Assembly (NCBI GenBank): GCA_003184365.1
Contig: NKYR01000082.1
Coordinates: 239-64,238 of the forward strand
DNA length: 64,000 nucleotides
Origin: Evernia prunastri
Lineage: Eukaryota > Ascomycota > Lecanoromycetes > Lecanorales > Parmeliaceae
Direction of reading: 5' to 3'
In this document: positions 9,547-21,837 of the stretch, in pieces
Layout of the letters: the number at the start of each line of letters is the position of its first letter
Numbering within the stretch: the stretch's first letter is position 1
Notes under the pieces: model-generated
Seen by the model: only the letters and a program-made list of their open reading frames with translations
What the model was told of the DNA's origin: nothing
Database searches by the model: none
Program-made: the position numbers and the translations under genes

Positions 9547-12500
9547 GAAAGTGACTGCTCTAGAGTGATAAGACAGCTTAATTAGACGCATTTCAATCCT
9601 GCTCTATGAAGAAACCGTTTTGTATCGTTGCTGTATACTGTCCTACGAGTCTATCTTTACGGTCCTTTCTTATTTTTGTCAACATAGTGCGTCACTCGTA
9701 ACCAGGATCCTCCCTCCCTTCGAAGTGCCCCTCCTATACACACTCGCTTCTACACTCTTTCGATACGCTGAATTTTTAATAGACGCGCTGTACCGGGGGG
9801 GAATGATCAAGCGCAGGCTGAACAATAGGGTTCCTAGACGTATTCCCACCCTTATGGTATCCCGAAATTATCCTCGAATGTGGAGCAGGATCAATAAGGT
9901 GGGTCAACGCATCACGTCTCCTGGTCCCCTGGTCCCCTGATGATTTACATATGTCGGATAAAGCGGCGGAGAAGAAGATGCTTGCGTCATTTTAACCGGA
10001 ATCCGTTGGCTTGCATGAATGCTACACCGCACCTTCATCCTGCGGCTTTTCAGTCTGTCTGGATCAAGTGGAAGGATCCTGATCGGCACCTTGCGCCGAA
10101 ATGGAAGTACGCGTTCTTGTACGTCAGCACCAGCCCGATCTTCCGGCTGAGACGGAAACCGGCAACGTAGTCGCGACTGCGTTTAGGATGGTCTGTCCTC
10201 CTAAATCGTGACATCGAACTGTGACGGAGACACCAGTGCACTGCGCTTGGGATCTTGCATTTCCGAAAAGTCGACCTACCAACACGTATTAAGGGCCAAA
10301 TTTGAGGCATAACAAAGGCCCCCGAGACTTGATCATACGGCTTGATGACGGCGACGGCAGAATTGGGGAAGTGAGCAGGTTCTTTAATACCAGGTAGAAC
10401 GCAACCCAAGCTCTATACATAACTGGCTAAGACTCAAGACTAGCATGTTCAAGCATTTCGAGTCGCCCCCCGTCTGCGCCCGGCATCATTCACTACGGAG
10501 CGGTAAGCTGCTTTGTGACAGACAAAGGGTTGCTATAGTATTATGGAACTTGTCCATATTCGCAATCAAGCGAGATGGAGAGTTGTTTGTTTCTTCCCAT
10601 GGATAGAATCTTGATCAGTATGGGCGGAAGTCCTTGCGAGCCGGGTTTGGTAGAGAAAGGTCTGACACGTCAGGAACTGGTCCGGGCATCAATCTCCGAC
10701 CGGTCGAAGACTGTTCAGTATTCAAGAGACTGAGCTAACTGGGTCTTGTTGCCGCCGAACCCACCCTCGCCTATACTCCTACAACTTGCACAGTACGTAT
10801 CTTAAAAGTCCATATTTCCTCTTCTGAACCGAGGTTTGGGCTTGAGACATGTTCCAAGGCTCGCTATACCCCCTCAAACAAGCAAGGCTGACTCAGAAGT
10901 AAAGATCCAGGCTGATCACAATGAGAAAAAGAGGTAAGCCACATTAGCTGTCTACTCCAACTTATGGATACGACCGGCGCTTCATGTTTTGCAGCCACGG
11001 AAACAGGATCGCCTTGATTAAAAAAGCCATGCTAAGTCTTATTAGCAGCTCAAAGGGCCCAAGATCTGATGATATGTCTAATGCATTCTCTGCTTTCGTG
11101 AGCTATGCAAGAATGTCAAGCTACCTTCCGTGTTGAACCGTTTATGCGTTTCTCTCAGTATACAAAACAACTTCTGGCTTCAATGCAGGATGACCTCCAC
11201 GCATCGAGGGCCCAAGGTATGTCCCCTTTCAACAATATGCTCTTTCCTATTCATTTTTGAAGCCGGTCTACTTCTGTGACGCAAAGAGTTACTCAGGAGA
11301 TTATGACACGCCTCAGGCTATTCCACAGGCCTCGCGACTGATCTGACCTTCATTATCTAATGACTGTGAAGGGACGACTGGAACACAGGCCTCATTCCGA
11401 GATATGAGTGGAGAAAATTTTCCCAATGGGTACAAGACCCTTTTGGAGACGACAATTGTTACGCAGTTTGCCCTTCGGCTCATTGCTTTAGGAAGATAGC
11501 GACTCGCATTACGAACGAGGCAACGCTGATACCGAAATCTGCAGCTTGCGTGGCGACGCTTCTAAATGCGACAGACTTAATGGGCTCCTCTGCCGATATG
11601 CGTAGAGCGACAAGGGGTGTATATCTATCGCCATTCTAAAATTTGAATTGATGGTTTAAAAGGTAGTCGATAGGCGATGCTAACAATTACTAGGTAGGGT
11701 TAGCCTACGAGATGGTTACCCTTTTAGGTTTAGAACGTTTACTTTGGTTATCGTTGCTAAACCCCCTTACTGCCTGGCATTGCGCACTGCGCTGTAGCTG
11801 CATTGATTGAGATGACTATGCATGCCTGGCATCTCTGGCATTGCCATGTAGCTATATTGCGACATAGCTGCGCAGAGCTGGCATCTCTGCGTTGCGACAT
11901 AGCTGCATTGACCGATATGGCTACGTATGCCTGGCTTCTCTGACATTGCATGTTAGCGCCTCCTCCGCCAGCTCCGGATGGATCGCATGATGGAGTCACC
12001 GAGACAGCGCACGCCGCACCAAGGCCTAACAATGATTCGGTACTTTGCCCTACGTAGATGTGATTGGTCAATTACTTAAGTGGAGGCACAGATATACCCA
12101 ACCGAGATAAGTGCGTGGAGCTGAGGGATTTTTGATGAAGAACAGCACCCAACTAGAACCTTGACGGAGCTCTCGGAAAACATGCTCGTGCATGGGCAGA
12201 GCACGGAAGCTTTTGTTTGGGTAGAGTCCTGGACAAGGTGATGCGCAGATTGAGTAGGCAAATCAACAAGGCTATAATGTATATCTCCCCTTTCTTGGTT
12301 TACAAATCCTAGAACACTTCTATCGGCTGACTTTGCAGTGTTGTAAACAAAGAGTATCCAACACAACAAGCCATACACATGCCACCAAGAATTTGGGCTT
12401 GCCTTCTAAACGAAATTGACGGGGAGATCGAGATGCACAGTAAAAGAACGAATATCTTGACCGCGCTGATCATGATAATGAAGACTATCTTAAGAATAAA

Positions 12501-13399
12501 GGCGATCTATGCGCTCTATCAGACATAGAGTACTGTATCTCCGGTTGTCGAAAATAAATGTACCTTGATAATGTTGACGAAATCGGGAATAGTGAGTTTT
12601 GCTTGGTTGAAGGTGCCGCCAGAAGTTTGTATCCTTTACAAAAGAATTAGGATAGCAGAGAAAGTTGACTATGGAGACCGCAACCTCGAATGAAGACGGC
12701 CGAATATACACCGAATATTCAAGTATGCACACAGAAGGACCCAATCAGAAATAGTCACTCGGGCCCCAGCCCTTGCTATCCCTTAAGTACCTATCGCAGC
12801 AGAACTAACAGTAATGGGAGTCGAGAAACGCAGCGAGTGCAATAAGAGAAGGGCGGGTCGAGATGGGAATGCTAGGTGAAGAAAACTTGTTCCGTCGTCT
12901 ATCAAACTTTCAAGGACGGGAGCTAAATCGACAGTAGCTGCAAGCTGCTTAGTTATCCCTATTACGAAGAAGTCGCCGGTGCAATTGTGTGCGTGTTTCA
13001 GTATGATTCGGCAGATGGAACCACAATGGTAGTAAAAAAAGCCCGCAGTCATATCTAAAAGGTAGGGCGGATGCGCCGGAACTGCACGGTTTTACTGTCT
13101 GTCTATCAAACATGGTCTACAGGAGATGATCGAGGACATATCCTGTGTTAGTAGAGGAGGACATGAACATGATACCCCATCAATAGAATCTATCCCACCG
13201 TGCTAAGCATTCTGCACTGAGCTGTCGAGGCAGAAAATCCATTCAGCTGCAGCGAGCAGATGACCATATGGAGTGATTCTTGCGGACGACTTCATTGAAC
13301 AGTCACATGACTTATGGTCTTCGCTATATATTGAAGTAGCATTCTTAAATGGACTCATCCTAGTACTTTATGAAACACAACCAGACAGTATAGAGACTG
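9547..13399. other. 3.9-kb intergenic region upstream of the PKS
   Basis: No convincing gene on either strand. Short frames (10050-10409 minus, 12076-12378 minus, 12783-13052 minus) have no recognisable domains. Scattered GT...AG-like signals around 10920-11500 may mark an eroded gene. The only structured element is a degenerate tandem repeat at about 11791-11955. The last few hundred bases should include the PKS promoter. Confidence 0.45.
11791..11955 (+). repeat. Degenerate tandem repeat (~105-bp period)
   Basis: A ~60-bp segment containing AGCTGCATTG and then TATGCATGCCTGGCATCTCT recurs with substitutions ~105 bp downstream (AGCTGCATTG at 11796-11805 and 11901-11910). A partial third copy lies between. 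On the minus strand it encodes a repeated CQRxQA..ISxNAA peptide pattern. I read this as a by-product of the repeat and not as a gene. Confidence 0.55.
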
Positions 13400-13406
13400 T
13401 ATATAT
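13400..13406 (+). promoter_or_regulatory. TATA-like element of the PKS gene
   Basis: TATATAT lies 67 bp before the PKS start codon at 13473, in an A/T-rich leader. The distance fits a short 5' UTR. Confidence 0.35.
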
Positions 13407-13472
13407 CTTCATACTTTCCAACAAAAACCTTGCTGTTTCACGATCATATACCTCCTCTCAACGAGATTCAAT

Positions 13473-16400
13473 ATGCATGCATCGAACGGGCAAGAGGTCC
13501 GAACTGATGATGGTCCTGCTGAAGCTTTGGCGGTAATCGGCTTCTCAGCAAGACTTCCCGGTGACGCGGTGTCCTCAGAGGCTTTCTGGAACATGCTCAA
13601 CGAGCGTCGAACTGCCCATGGTCCAATCCCGGAAGATCGCTGTCACGCCAAAGCTTTCTATCACCCAAACCCTGACAGGAATGACTCTGTAAGTACTCCT
13701 TTCATCATCCCGCTACGAGGGACGTAACAGAAGATAACAAGGGAAACATGGGTAGTTCAATACAATGACAGGTCATTTCCTAGAAGGTGATATCGCCGCC
13801 TTCGATGCCCCATTCTTCTCCATTCAGCCTGCGGAGGCTAGATCTATGGATCCGCAGCAGCGTATCCTCCTCGAGACAACATACAGAGCTCTTGAGAATG
13901 GTAAAGTTCCTAGCCCAAACAAGATCGTTTGATCTAAGAGTACTACAGCTGGTATCTCCTTGGAGAGTGCCGCCGGATCGAACACGTCAGTCTACGTTGG
14001 CGCTTCCGCTCGCGATTACGAGACATTGCAAGCCAGAGATCCGGAGAATCCCGCTAGGTATCTAGGCACAGGCATAGGCACTGCGCTTCTGGCAAACCGG
14101 ATCAGCTGGTTTTATGACTTGAGAGGTCCGAGTATTGCACTTGATACAGCCTGTTCCAGTAGTCTGAATGCTTTACATCTAGCATGTCAGAGCCTCAAGG
14201 ACAAAGAGTCTAACATGGTAATGAAAACCCTCCCGTAATTTCCATGGTGCCGAACCCAAAGACTCACCAGTTGCAGGCGCTTATCGGTGGCGTGAATTTG
14301 ATGATCGCTCCAGATTCTTCATTTATACATCTCTCAAACATGGGTTTCTTCTCGCCGGATGGCCATTCCTACAGCTTCGACGCTCGCGCAAACGGGTATG
14401 CGAAAGGTGAGGGAGCTGGAATCGTAGTTTTAAAACGTCTAAGTGATGCATTGCGTGACGGCGACACGATCCGTGCAGTGATTCGCTCTTCGGGATCGAA
14501 CCAAGACGGCCGAACACCTGGAATCACTCAGCCAAGCCGAGCAGCCCAGGAAGCTAATATCCGCAACGTTTATCACAGCGCAGGCCTTTCTATGAGCACG
14601 ACGCAGTTTCTTGAAGCTCACGGCACAGGAACACAGATTGGCGACCCCATTGAGGCAGGCGCCATTGCTGCAGCTTTCCAGAGAACCGTGGAGAATCCTT
14701 TGCATCTAGGCGCCGTGAAATCAAATATTGGGCACCTCGAAGCGCCTGCTGGGGTAGCGGCGTTGATCAAGACGATTTTGGTTCTAGAGAAAGGTGTCAT
14801 TCCGCCAAATGCTCATTTTGACCAGCCAAACGCCGCGATTCCCATGGAGCAATGGCACCTCAAGGTAGCATGGCCACTCGATTAGCGTATAATGAAGTAG
14901 GCTAAATCTTCTTCTAGTTCCCGACAAGCCCTGTGCCCTGGCCAAAACCAGGCCTGCGAAGGGCCTCGATAAACGCCTTTGGCGTTGGCGGAAGCAATGC
15001 ACACGTTGTTTTAGATGACGCTTACCATTACCTACATCTCCGCAAGTTGAAAGGCAACCACAATACCACGGAACCACCAGCAGAGCCGATCAAGGGGCGC
15101 CTTTTTACGCATTGCAATGGTAACATTGCTGAACCAAATGACATCAATGGGAACCACAGATTGCAGCCTCAAGTTCCTAGAATTTTCTTTTTTTCCGCGG
15201 CTGATGAGCCCGGTTTGGAGCGCCTAGCAGCTACCTATGAAGCTTACCTCTCGTTACGTCCAGATGTTCCTATCGAAAGACAGGACAATTTTCTTGAGAA
15301 CTTCTCATATACGCTAGCAAAGAAAAGAAGTGATCTTCCTTGGAAAGCTTTCACAGTGGCCTATTCGTTAGAAGTGCTGCGGCACAACCTAGGCACAGGC
15401 TTGTCAAGACCCGTTCGTTCGTCCACACCCCCTAGTCTGGCCTTTGTCTTCACTGGCCAAGGCGCTCAATGGTACGCTATGGGTCGCGAGCTGGAATGTT
15501 ATTCGACATTCAAGGAGAGTCTTGCAAAAGCCGAAAACTGCCTCCGCGGCCTTGGCTGCCAGTGGTACTTATTTGGTAAGCATTGCTCCTTGTCGAACTG
15601 GTCAGGCACTCACAAGTTTTAGATGAGTTGCACAAAGCTGAGAATTGTTCCCGAATCGATGACGCTGCGCTTTCTCAGCCCTTGTGCACTGCCCTGCAGC
15701 TGGCGTTGGTAGATCTCCTAAAGAGTTGGAACGTCGTACCGCAAGCCGTAGTAGCACACTCTAGCGGCGAGATTGCCGCTGCTTATTGCGTTGGTGCACT
15801 GTCTTACGAATCAGCACTCAAAATCTCTTACCATCGCGGAAGACTTGCAGCTAAGCTTGCGGAGACGACACAGCCAGGAGGTATGATATCCGTTGCTCTG
15901 TCCGAACCAGATATTCGACCATACCTTAAGAAAATTGTGATCTCTGAAGCAGGTGATGCCGTCATCGGTTGCATTAACAGTCCCAAAAACGTCACTGTAT
16001 CAGGGGACATCTCATGCGTGAATTCACTTAATAAGTTGATGCAAGAGAACGGAGTCTTTGCACGCAAGTTGAAGATCTCGCTTGCTTATCATTCTCCGCA
16101 CATGCGTGCGATTGCGACAGAGTATTCAAAAGCGATCCAGGACATCGAAAAGGGAAGACCTCTAAGCCAGAACTGTGATGACTTTGGACAACTCAGAATG
16201 TTCTCATCTGTCTATGGATCTTTGATTGACCCAAAAGTAGTCTGCGACTCACAGTATTGGGTGACGAATTTGGTCTCCACAGTCCGATTCTCGGAAGCAC
16301 TAGAGCAACTGACTCTCGATATGATCTCTCGACGGGAGAATAATCCTGCGACTCGGCTTAGCCAAATAAGATTCCTGGAGATTGGACCTCATTCATCGCT

Positions 16401-19400
16401 GCGGAGGCCGTTGCAGGATACAGTGTCCGGAATGACGGGTGTCAAAGGTTTCGACTATGACTCTATCCTCCAACATGGTGTTTCAGCTACAGAGACTTCT
16501 TTGCAAGCTATCGGTCGGCTCCGTTGCAGCGGTTTTGCTGTGGACATGACGCCAATGAATGTTCCCCAGCTGATGAAAAGTAAGCCTCAAATGCTGGTCG
16601 ATCTACCTGGTTATCCTTTTAACCATGAACATGTCTTCTGGCATGAGCCAAGAATCAGCAAAAACTATCGATTCCGCAAGTATGCTCGGCATGAGTTGCT
16701 AGGGTCACCATCTGTAAATTGGAATCCATTGGAACCGCAATGGAGGAACTTTCTTAAGATGTCCGAGAATCCCTGGATGCAGGATCATAAAGTAAGCACA
16801 ATCGTCATCGGAGATAAGAAGGAAGGCTGACATATGTACAGATAAGCGGCTTGGTGATTTACCCAGCTGCAGGAATGATAATCATGGCCCTCGAAGCCGC
16901 GCGACAGATCACAGATCCCACTATGGTGATCAAGGGCTATAGACTGAGCAACCTGCAATTTCCGAGAGCATTGCAAGTATCCTCCGCTCCCGACGGTGTT
17001 GAGACGCAGCTTCATCTCCACCCCCTTAGGGGCGTAGGCAAGACGTCCAAAGAATATGATTTCGCTTTACATTGTCACACAGACAGTGAATGGTCAATAG
17101 TCTGCCGAGGGTCAATTGCCGTGGAGTTTTTCGAGAAAGATATGAGGATTGAAAATTTCGAGGAAACGGATTGTGAGCAGTCTGCCCTTTGCGATACTTT
17201 CGCTCGCGGCATAGAAGCTTGTAAAGAGCCCGTGAATGGTGAGAAGCTGTATAATCATATGGCCCACTGCGGATATGAATACGGCCCGGCCCACCAAGTC
17301 CTTGAGGATATCTGGTACAGTAGAGCCAAGGAGGCTAAAGCGACGATTGATCTTGATGGCTGGGCCGCTAAAGTCACTGCAGACCCAATCATGCCGCACA
17401 TCATTCATCCCACAGCTTTGGACGGGGTAATCCAACTCGCCATCGTGGTCTTCAGCCAAGGAGGCTCGAAGCCATCCCCAACCATGATCCCGACCACTGT
17501 AAGATCAATGTGGGTTTCGAATTCTTTCCTCAACCGTCCGAAAGGGGCCAAGCTGGAGGCATATGCGAAGAAAACCTTTCAAGGGTATCGTGAAGCAGAC
17601 TACTGGATGGCGGCATTTAGTGGCGAAGATGCGCAGATAGTGATAGATGACTGGAGACAGATGGCCGTGTCTAACCTCGAACTGACCGCAACAAAGCAGA
17701 ATGAAACACGCAGACTCTGCTACAATTTTGTGTGGCAGCCCGATATCGCAATGCTTTCCCCAGACCAGAAAAAAGAGCAGTGCGAGGCGGAAGCTGCCAA
17801 AGTCCAGAAGCCCCCAAAGATCTCATTCGTTGAATTAGAGCTGGCGACGTCCTACTATATATCGAATACCATCGAAGCTTTGGGGCACGGTGGGCTGGAG
17901 TCGCTGCCTGCAACTCATTCAAAGTATGTCGAGTGGATGAAAAGGTCTAGCAAACGGCCCAAGCACGTCCATGATGCCAAGTCTCAACAGTCTCTTTTCG
18001 AGAAGGTGGCTCGCAGTAGTGCACATGGCGCGTTAATAGTTGCAGTCGGCGAAAATCTAGTCCAGATACTTCGAGGAGAGTCAGACCCCCTAGAGCTGCT
18101 CTTCGGCGGTAGTCTCGCTCGGAACTTTTATCATGGAGATCAGTTGACGGGTAGCTATGCAAAGATGGCGGCATACATAGACCTCATGGCACACAAAAAC
18201 CCCAATCTCAAGATATTAGAGATAGGTGCGGGTACTGGAGCAGCAACAAGTCCGATTCTCCAGTCTTTATGGAGTCGCAGCGACACCAAAGAAGAGAGTA
18301 CCGTTCCTCGATTTAAGCAGTACGACTTCACTGACCTCTCGCCGAACTTTTTCGAAAAGGCGAGAGAGGCTTACAAAGGGTACGGCGAATCAGTGAATTA
18401 TCGGACTCTGAACATAGAGAATGATCCGTTGCATCAAGGGTTCCAAGCGCAACATTACGATGTTGTTGTTGGTAGTATGGTCAGTCGGCTCTGTCGTACT
18501 TCTCTGATTCATGCATTTTTTCTCACCAAGTGTTAGGTCCTTCATGCAACCGCCGAGCTTAAGCGTACATTGGAGAACACAAGAAAGCTTCTGCAACCGT
18601 ACGTGATCCTAGCGCCTCAGGCTTGCAGTATCTGACATTTGTTTCCATAGTGGGGGCAAGCTAATAATGCTCGAGCCAACGAACAAGGATGATATAAGTG
18701 TACCATTCATTTTCGGCCTCCTACCAGGGTGGTGGCTAGGTAAATTATCGAGAATCCTATGGTACGGAATATTGACTGGAGACAGGGACCGAAGAGACCC
18801 GACAAGGATCTCCTTTGCTGTCAGAAGAAGAGTGGAACAGTACGCTCACAGATAACAATTTTTCTGGCACGGAAATCAGCCTCAGTGACTGCGAAGGCCC
18901 AGACCCACACACCCATAGTGTCATGGTCTCGAGCACTATCGATCCGAACCTGCTACAGAAATCACGTGATCGAACTACGTTTATAGTTTCTGCCGAAGAG
19001 GATTGCTTACAGTGGCACTTTGCCGTAGAACTCGCAAATGTTTTGGAAAAGGCTGGAAAATCTGATATTCACATAACCTCTTCCGGAGATTTGCTATCAA
19101 AAAACTTGGACGACACGGTGTGTATCTTCCTCCAAGAGCTTCACAAGCCTTATCTTGCAAATATTGGAGAGCCAGATTTTGCGTCTCTCAAGAAGATGGT
19201 AAGTGGATGTCATGCTATAATCTGGGTCACCAAAGGCACCGGAGACAGTCCAAATAGCCCCGAGCTCGACCTTGTTTCCGGATTTGGTCGCAACGCTCGA
19301 CTGGAGAATTGGGGCCTAAATTTTGTGCATCTTGGGGTCGATAAGATGACCGCTGCAGCTGGCATTGTCGACCACATTATCAAAGTGTATCAGGAAGTCG

Positions 19401-21837
19401 CCACCGGGACATATGAATACACCGAGTCGGTATACAGAGAAGAAAATGGTAAGCTCCACATTGGACGCGTGGTCGAAGCAGCGCACTTCAACGAGCTTGT
19501 GGAAACCAAGGTAGCGAGACACCTCCAGCCCAAAACTTCGACCCTGGGTCAGAGTGATGATCGTGCATTGCTGCTCAGCATTGGAACACCTGGATTGCTT
19601 GATAGCCTCCTTTTCGTAGACGACGATGGATTTGCTGTACCCCTAGCTACGAACGAAATCGAAATACAGCCCAAAGCTGTAGGTTTGAACTTCAAAGACG
19701 TACTAATTGCGCTAGGTAGCATTGCTGGCAGTAATTTTGGGCACGAATGCGCCGGCGTTGTGTCACGGGTGGGTCCCGGTGCAGGATTCGAAGTTGGCGA
19801 CAGAGTTTGGTGCTGTACCTCCAGCGGCACCTTCCAAACGCACGTACGCACTCCATCTTGTAATGCGGCAAAGATCAAAGACGACATGTCTTTCAATTCT
19901 GCGGCTTCGATACCACTGGTATTCTGTACTGCTTACTACGCCTTGTATCATGTGGCTCGACTAAGAGAGGGAGAGTCCATCCTCATCCACAGTGGTGCGG
20001 GAGGCGTAGGTCAGGCAGCCATCCAGCTCGCTAAATTGCGCAAAGCAAATGTTTTCACCACGGCTGGGACGACCGAGAAGAAGGATCTCCTGATAAACCA
20101 ATTCGGTATCCCCAAAACGCAGATATTCTCCAGTCGCAAGACGTCGTTCGAAAAAGCTATAAAGCGCCTTACCAGGGGGGTGGGTGTGGATGTTGTTATC
20201 AACTCTCTTAGTGGAGACCTGATGCGAGCTTCGTGGTCATGCATTGCACCCTTTGGCCGCTTCATCGAGCTTGGCAAGACAGACATCATGTCGGGGAGGG
20301 GTTTGTCTATGGACCCTTTCCTGAAGAATGTGACCTTTTCATCGGTGGACTTAGCGGTTGTGATGAGAAGCTCAAAGTCTTTGATGTCCGAGATCACAAA
20401 GACTATCGAAGAGTTCCTCGGTAACGGAGCGATAAGCCTTTGCCAACCTCTGCATGTGTATGGTCTTTCAGAAATCGAGAAGGCCTTCAGATTTATGCAG
20501 AGTGGTAAGAATATGGGAAAGATCGTCATTGAGATGGATCAAAGTGCTTCGGTAAAGGTATGCTGCATGATACAATTGTCCTGGGTTCCTCACTGCTGAT
20601 ATCATGGATCAAAGATTATCCCTAGCTCAAAGGCCACCTACTCGTTCCTCCCGGACGCAACGTATGTGGTTTCAGGTGGTCTGGGTGGTCTGGGCCGGTG
20701 CATAATTGGCTGGATGGTAGAACGAGGCGCAAGATCCTTTCTCGTACTGTCGAGATCTGGTGCGAGTAGTGAAGCTGCCCAGGATTTTTGTCTCGAAATG
20801 AGAAAGAGATCGGTCAGACTCCTGGCTCCTTCTTGTGACATCAGCTCCGAAAACGTCGTGACAGAGGTGATGGGAAAGTACGCTCAGATCATGCCTCCGA
20901 TTAAAGGCTGCATTCAGTCTGCCATGGTATTAAAGGTGCGTTTGGTTATTCACTCCAGATTTTTCGCAGCGTTGAACACGTTTAGGACGGCCTCTTCGGG
21001 AATATGACCCTCACCGACTTCAAAGCGTGCCTCGCACCCAAGGTCCAAGGCTCTTGGAATCTGCACAAGCATCTACCCTCCAGCCTCGACTTCTTCGTCA
21101 TGTTGTCTTCTGTGGCCTCCGCCACCGGTTCCCGCGGCCAATCAAACTACGTCTCGAGCTGTTCTTATCAAGATGCATTAGCGCGACATCGAATGTCCCT
21201 TGGCCAGAAAGCTGTTTCTTTGAACTTGGGTCCGGTGCTTTCCGTTGGTCTAGCAGCGGAGAGAAACATCACAGCAGCAGTGGCAAAAGACGGCTTCGAG
21301 AGTATCCAAAAGGAGGAGATGCTCGCACTCCTAGAGTGGGCTTGCGATCCGGCGCTGCCGATACCAAAGTCACCAAGTCAACACCAAGTCATTACCGGCT
21401 TGGGCGGCGCCCGAGACCTCAAACCAGGGCAAGAGGCTTATTGGATGGAGCACCGACATTTCTCCGTGTTGAGGAATGCGCGAAGCTCATCGGCGGCGGC
21501 GGTGGCGGCATCGGACCCTACAGGTTTTGAGCCCGGTCTTGGTCTCAGTGCACACTTCGCCGCTGCCACAACGAGCGTTGCCAGGCAGGAGCTCGCCGAG
21601 CAGGCGCTGGTGCAGAAGCTGACACGAGTGCTCAATGTACCAGTGGAGGATATTGATCCAAGCAAGCCGATACATGCATTCGGGGTCGACAGCCTGGTAG
21701 CGCTCGAAATCAGGTATTGGTTCATCAAGGAGCTCAAAGCCAATATTTCCGTTTTGGAGATCATGGCAAGCCCATCGCTAAGTGCATTGGCGAGCGTCGC
21801 CGCAGACAAGACCGAGTATCGCGCCGCTTTCGAATGA
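13473..21837 (+). CDS. Highly reducing type I polyketide synthase (KS-AT-DH-MT-ER-KR-ACP)
   Basis: Twelve exons join in frame to a 2592-aa synthase: 13473-13688, 13756-13900, 13949-14217, 14277-14864, 14918-15575, 15623-16791, 16842-18479, 18537-18598, 18651-18739, 18786-20557, 20615-20935, 20986-21837. KS has Cys189 (DTACSSS), His325 (EAHGTGT) and His363 (SNIGHLE). AT starts FVFTGQGAQW (582) with Ser672 (AHSSGE). DH has HxxxGxxxxP with His1014, completed across intron 6, and Asp1209 (HPTALDG). MT has EIGAGTG (1475). ER has LNFKDV (1912) and SGAGGVGQ (2014). KR has GGLGGLG (2223), Ser2350/2351 and Tyr2364. ACP Ser2545 is in GVDSL. All domains look active, so a methylated, largely reduced chain is expected. 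There is no thioesterase or other release domain after the ACP, so release must happen in trans. The start follows a TATA-like box. The product is unknown. Confidence 0.95.

Noticed and set aside
12076..12378. 100-codon minus-strand frame
   Set aside because: No recognisable motif, no splice partner and no promoter signal; length is compatible with chance.
13960..14238. Reading the separate frames at 13.5-21.8 kb as several broken PKS genes
   Set aside because: All breaks coincide with GT-AG introns of 46-67 bp that restore one continuous frame across every domain.
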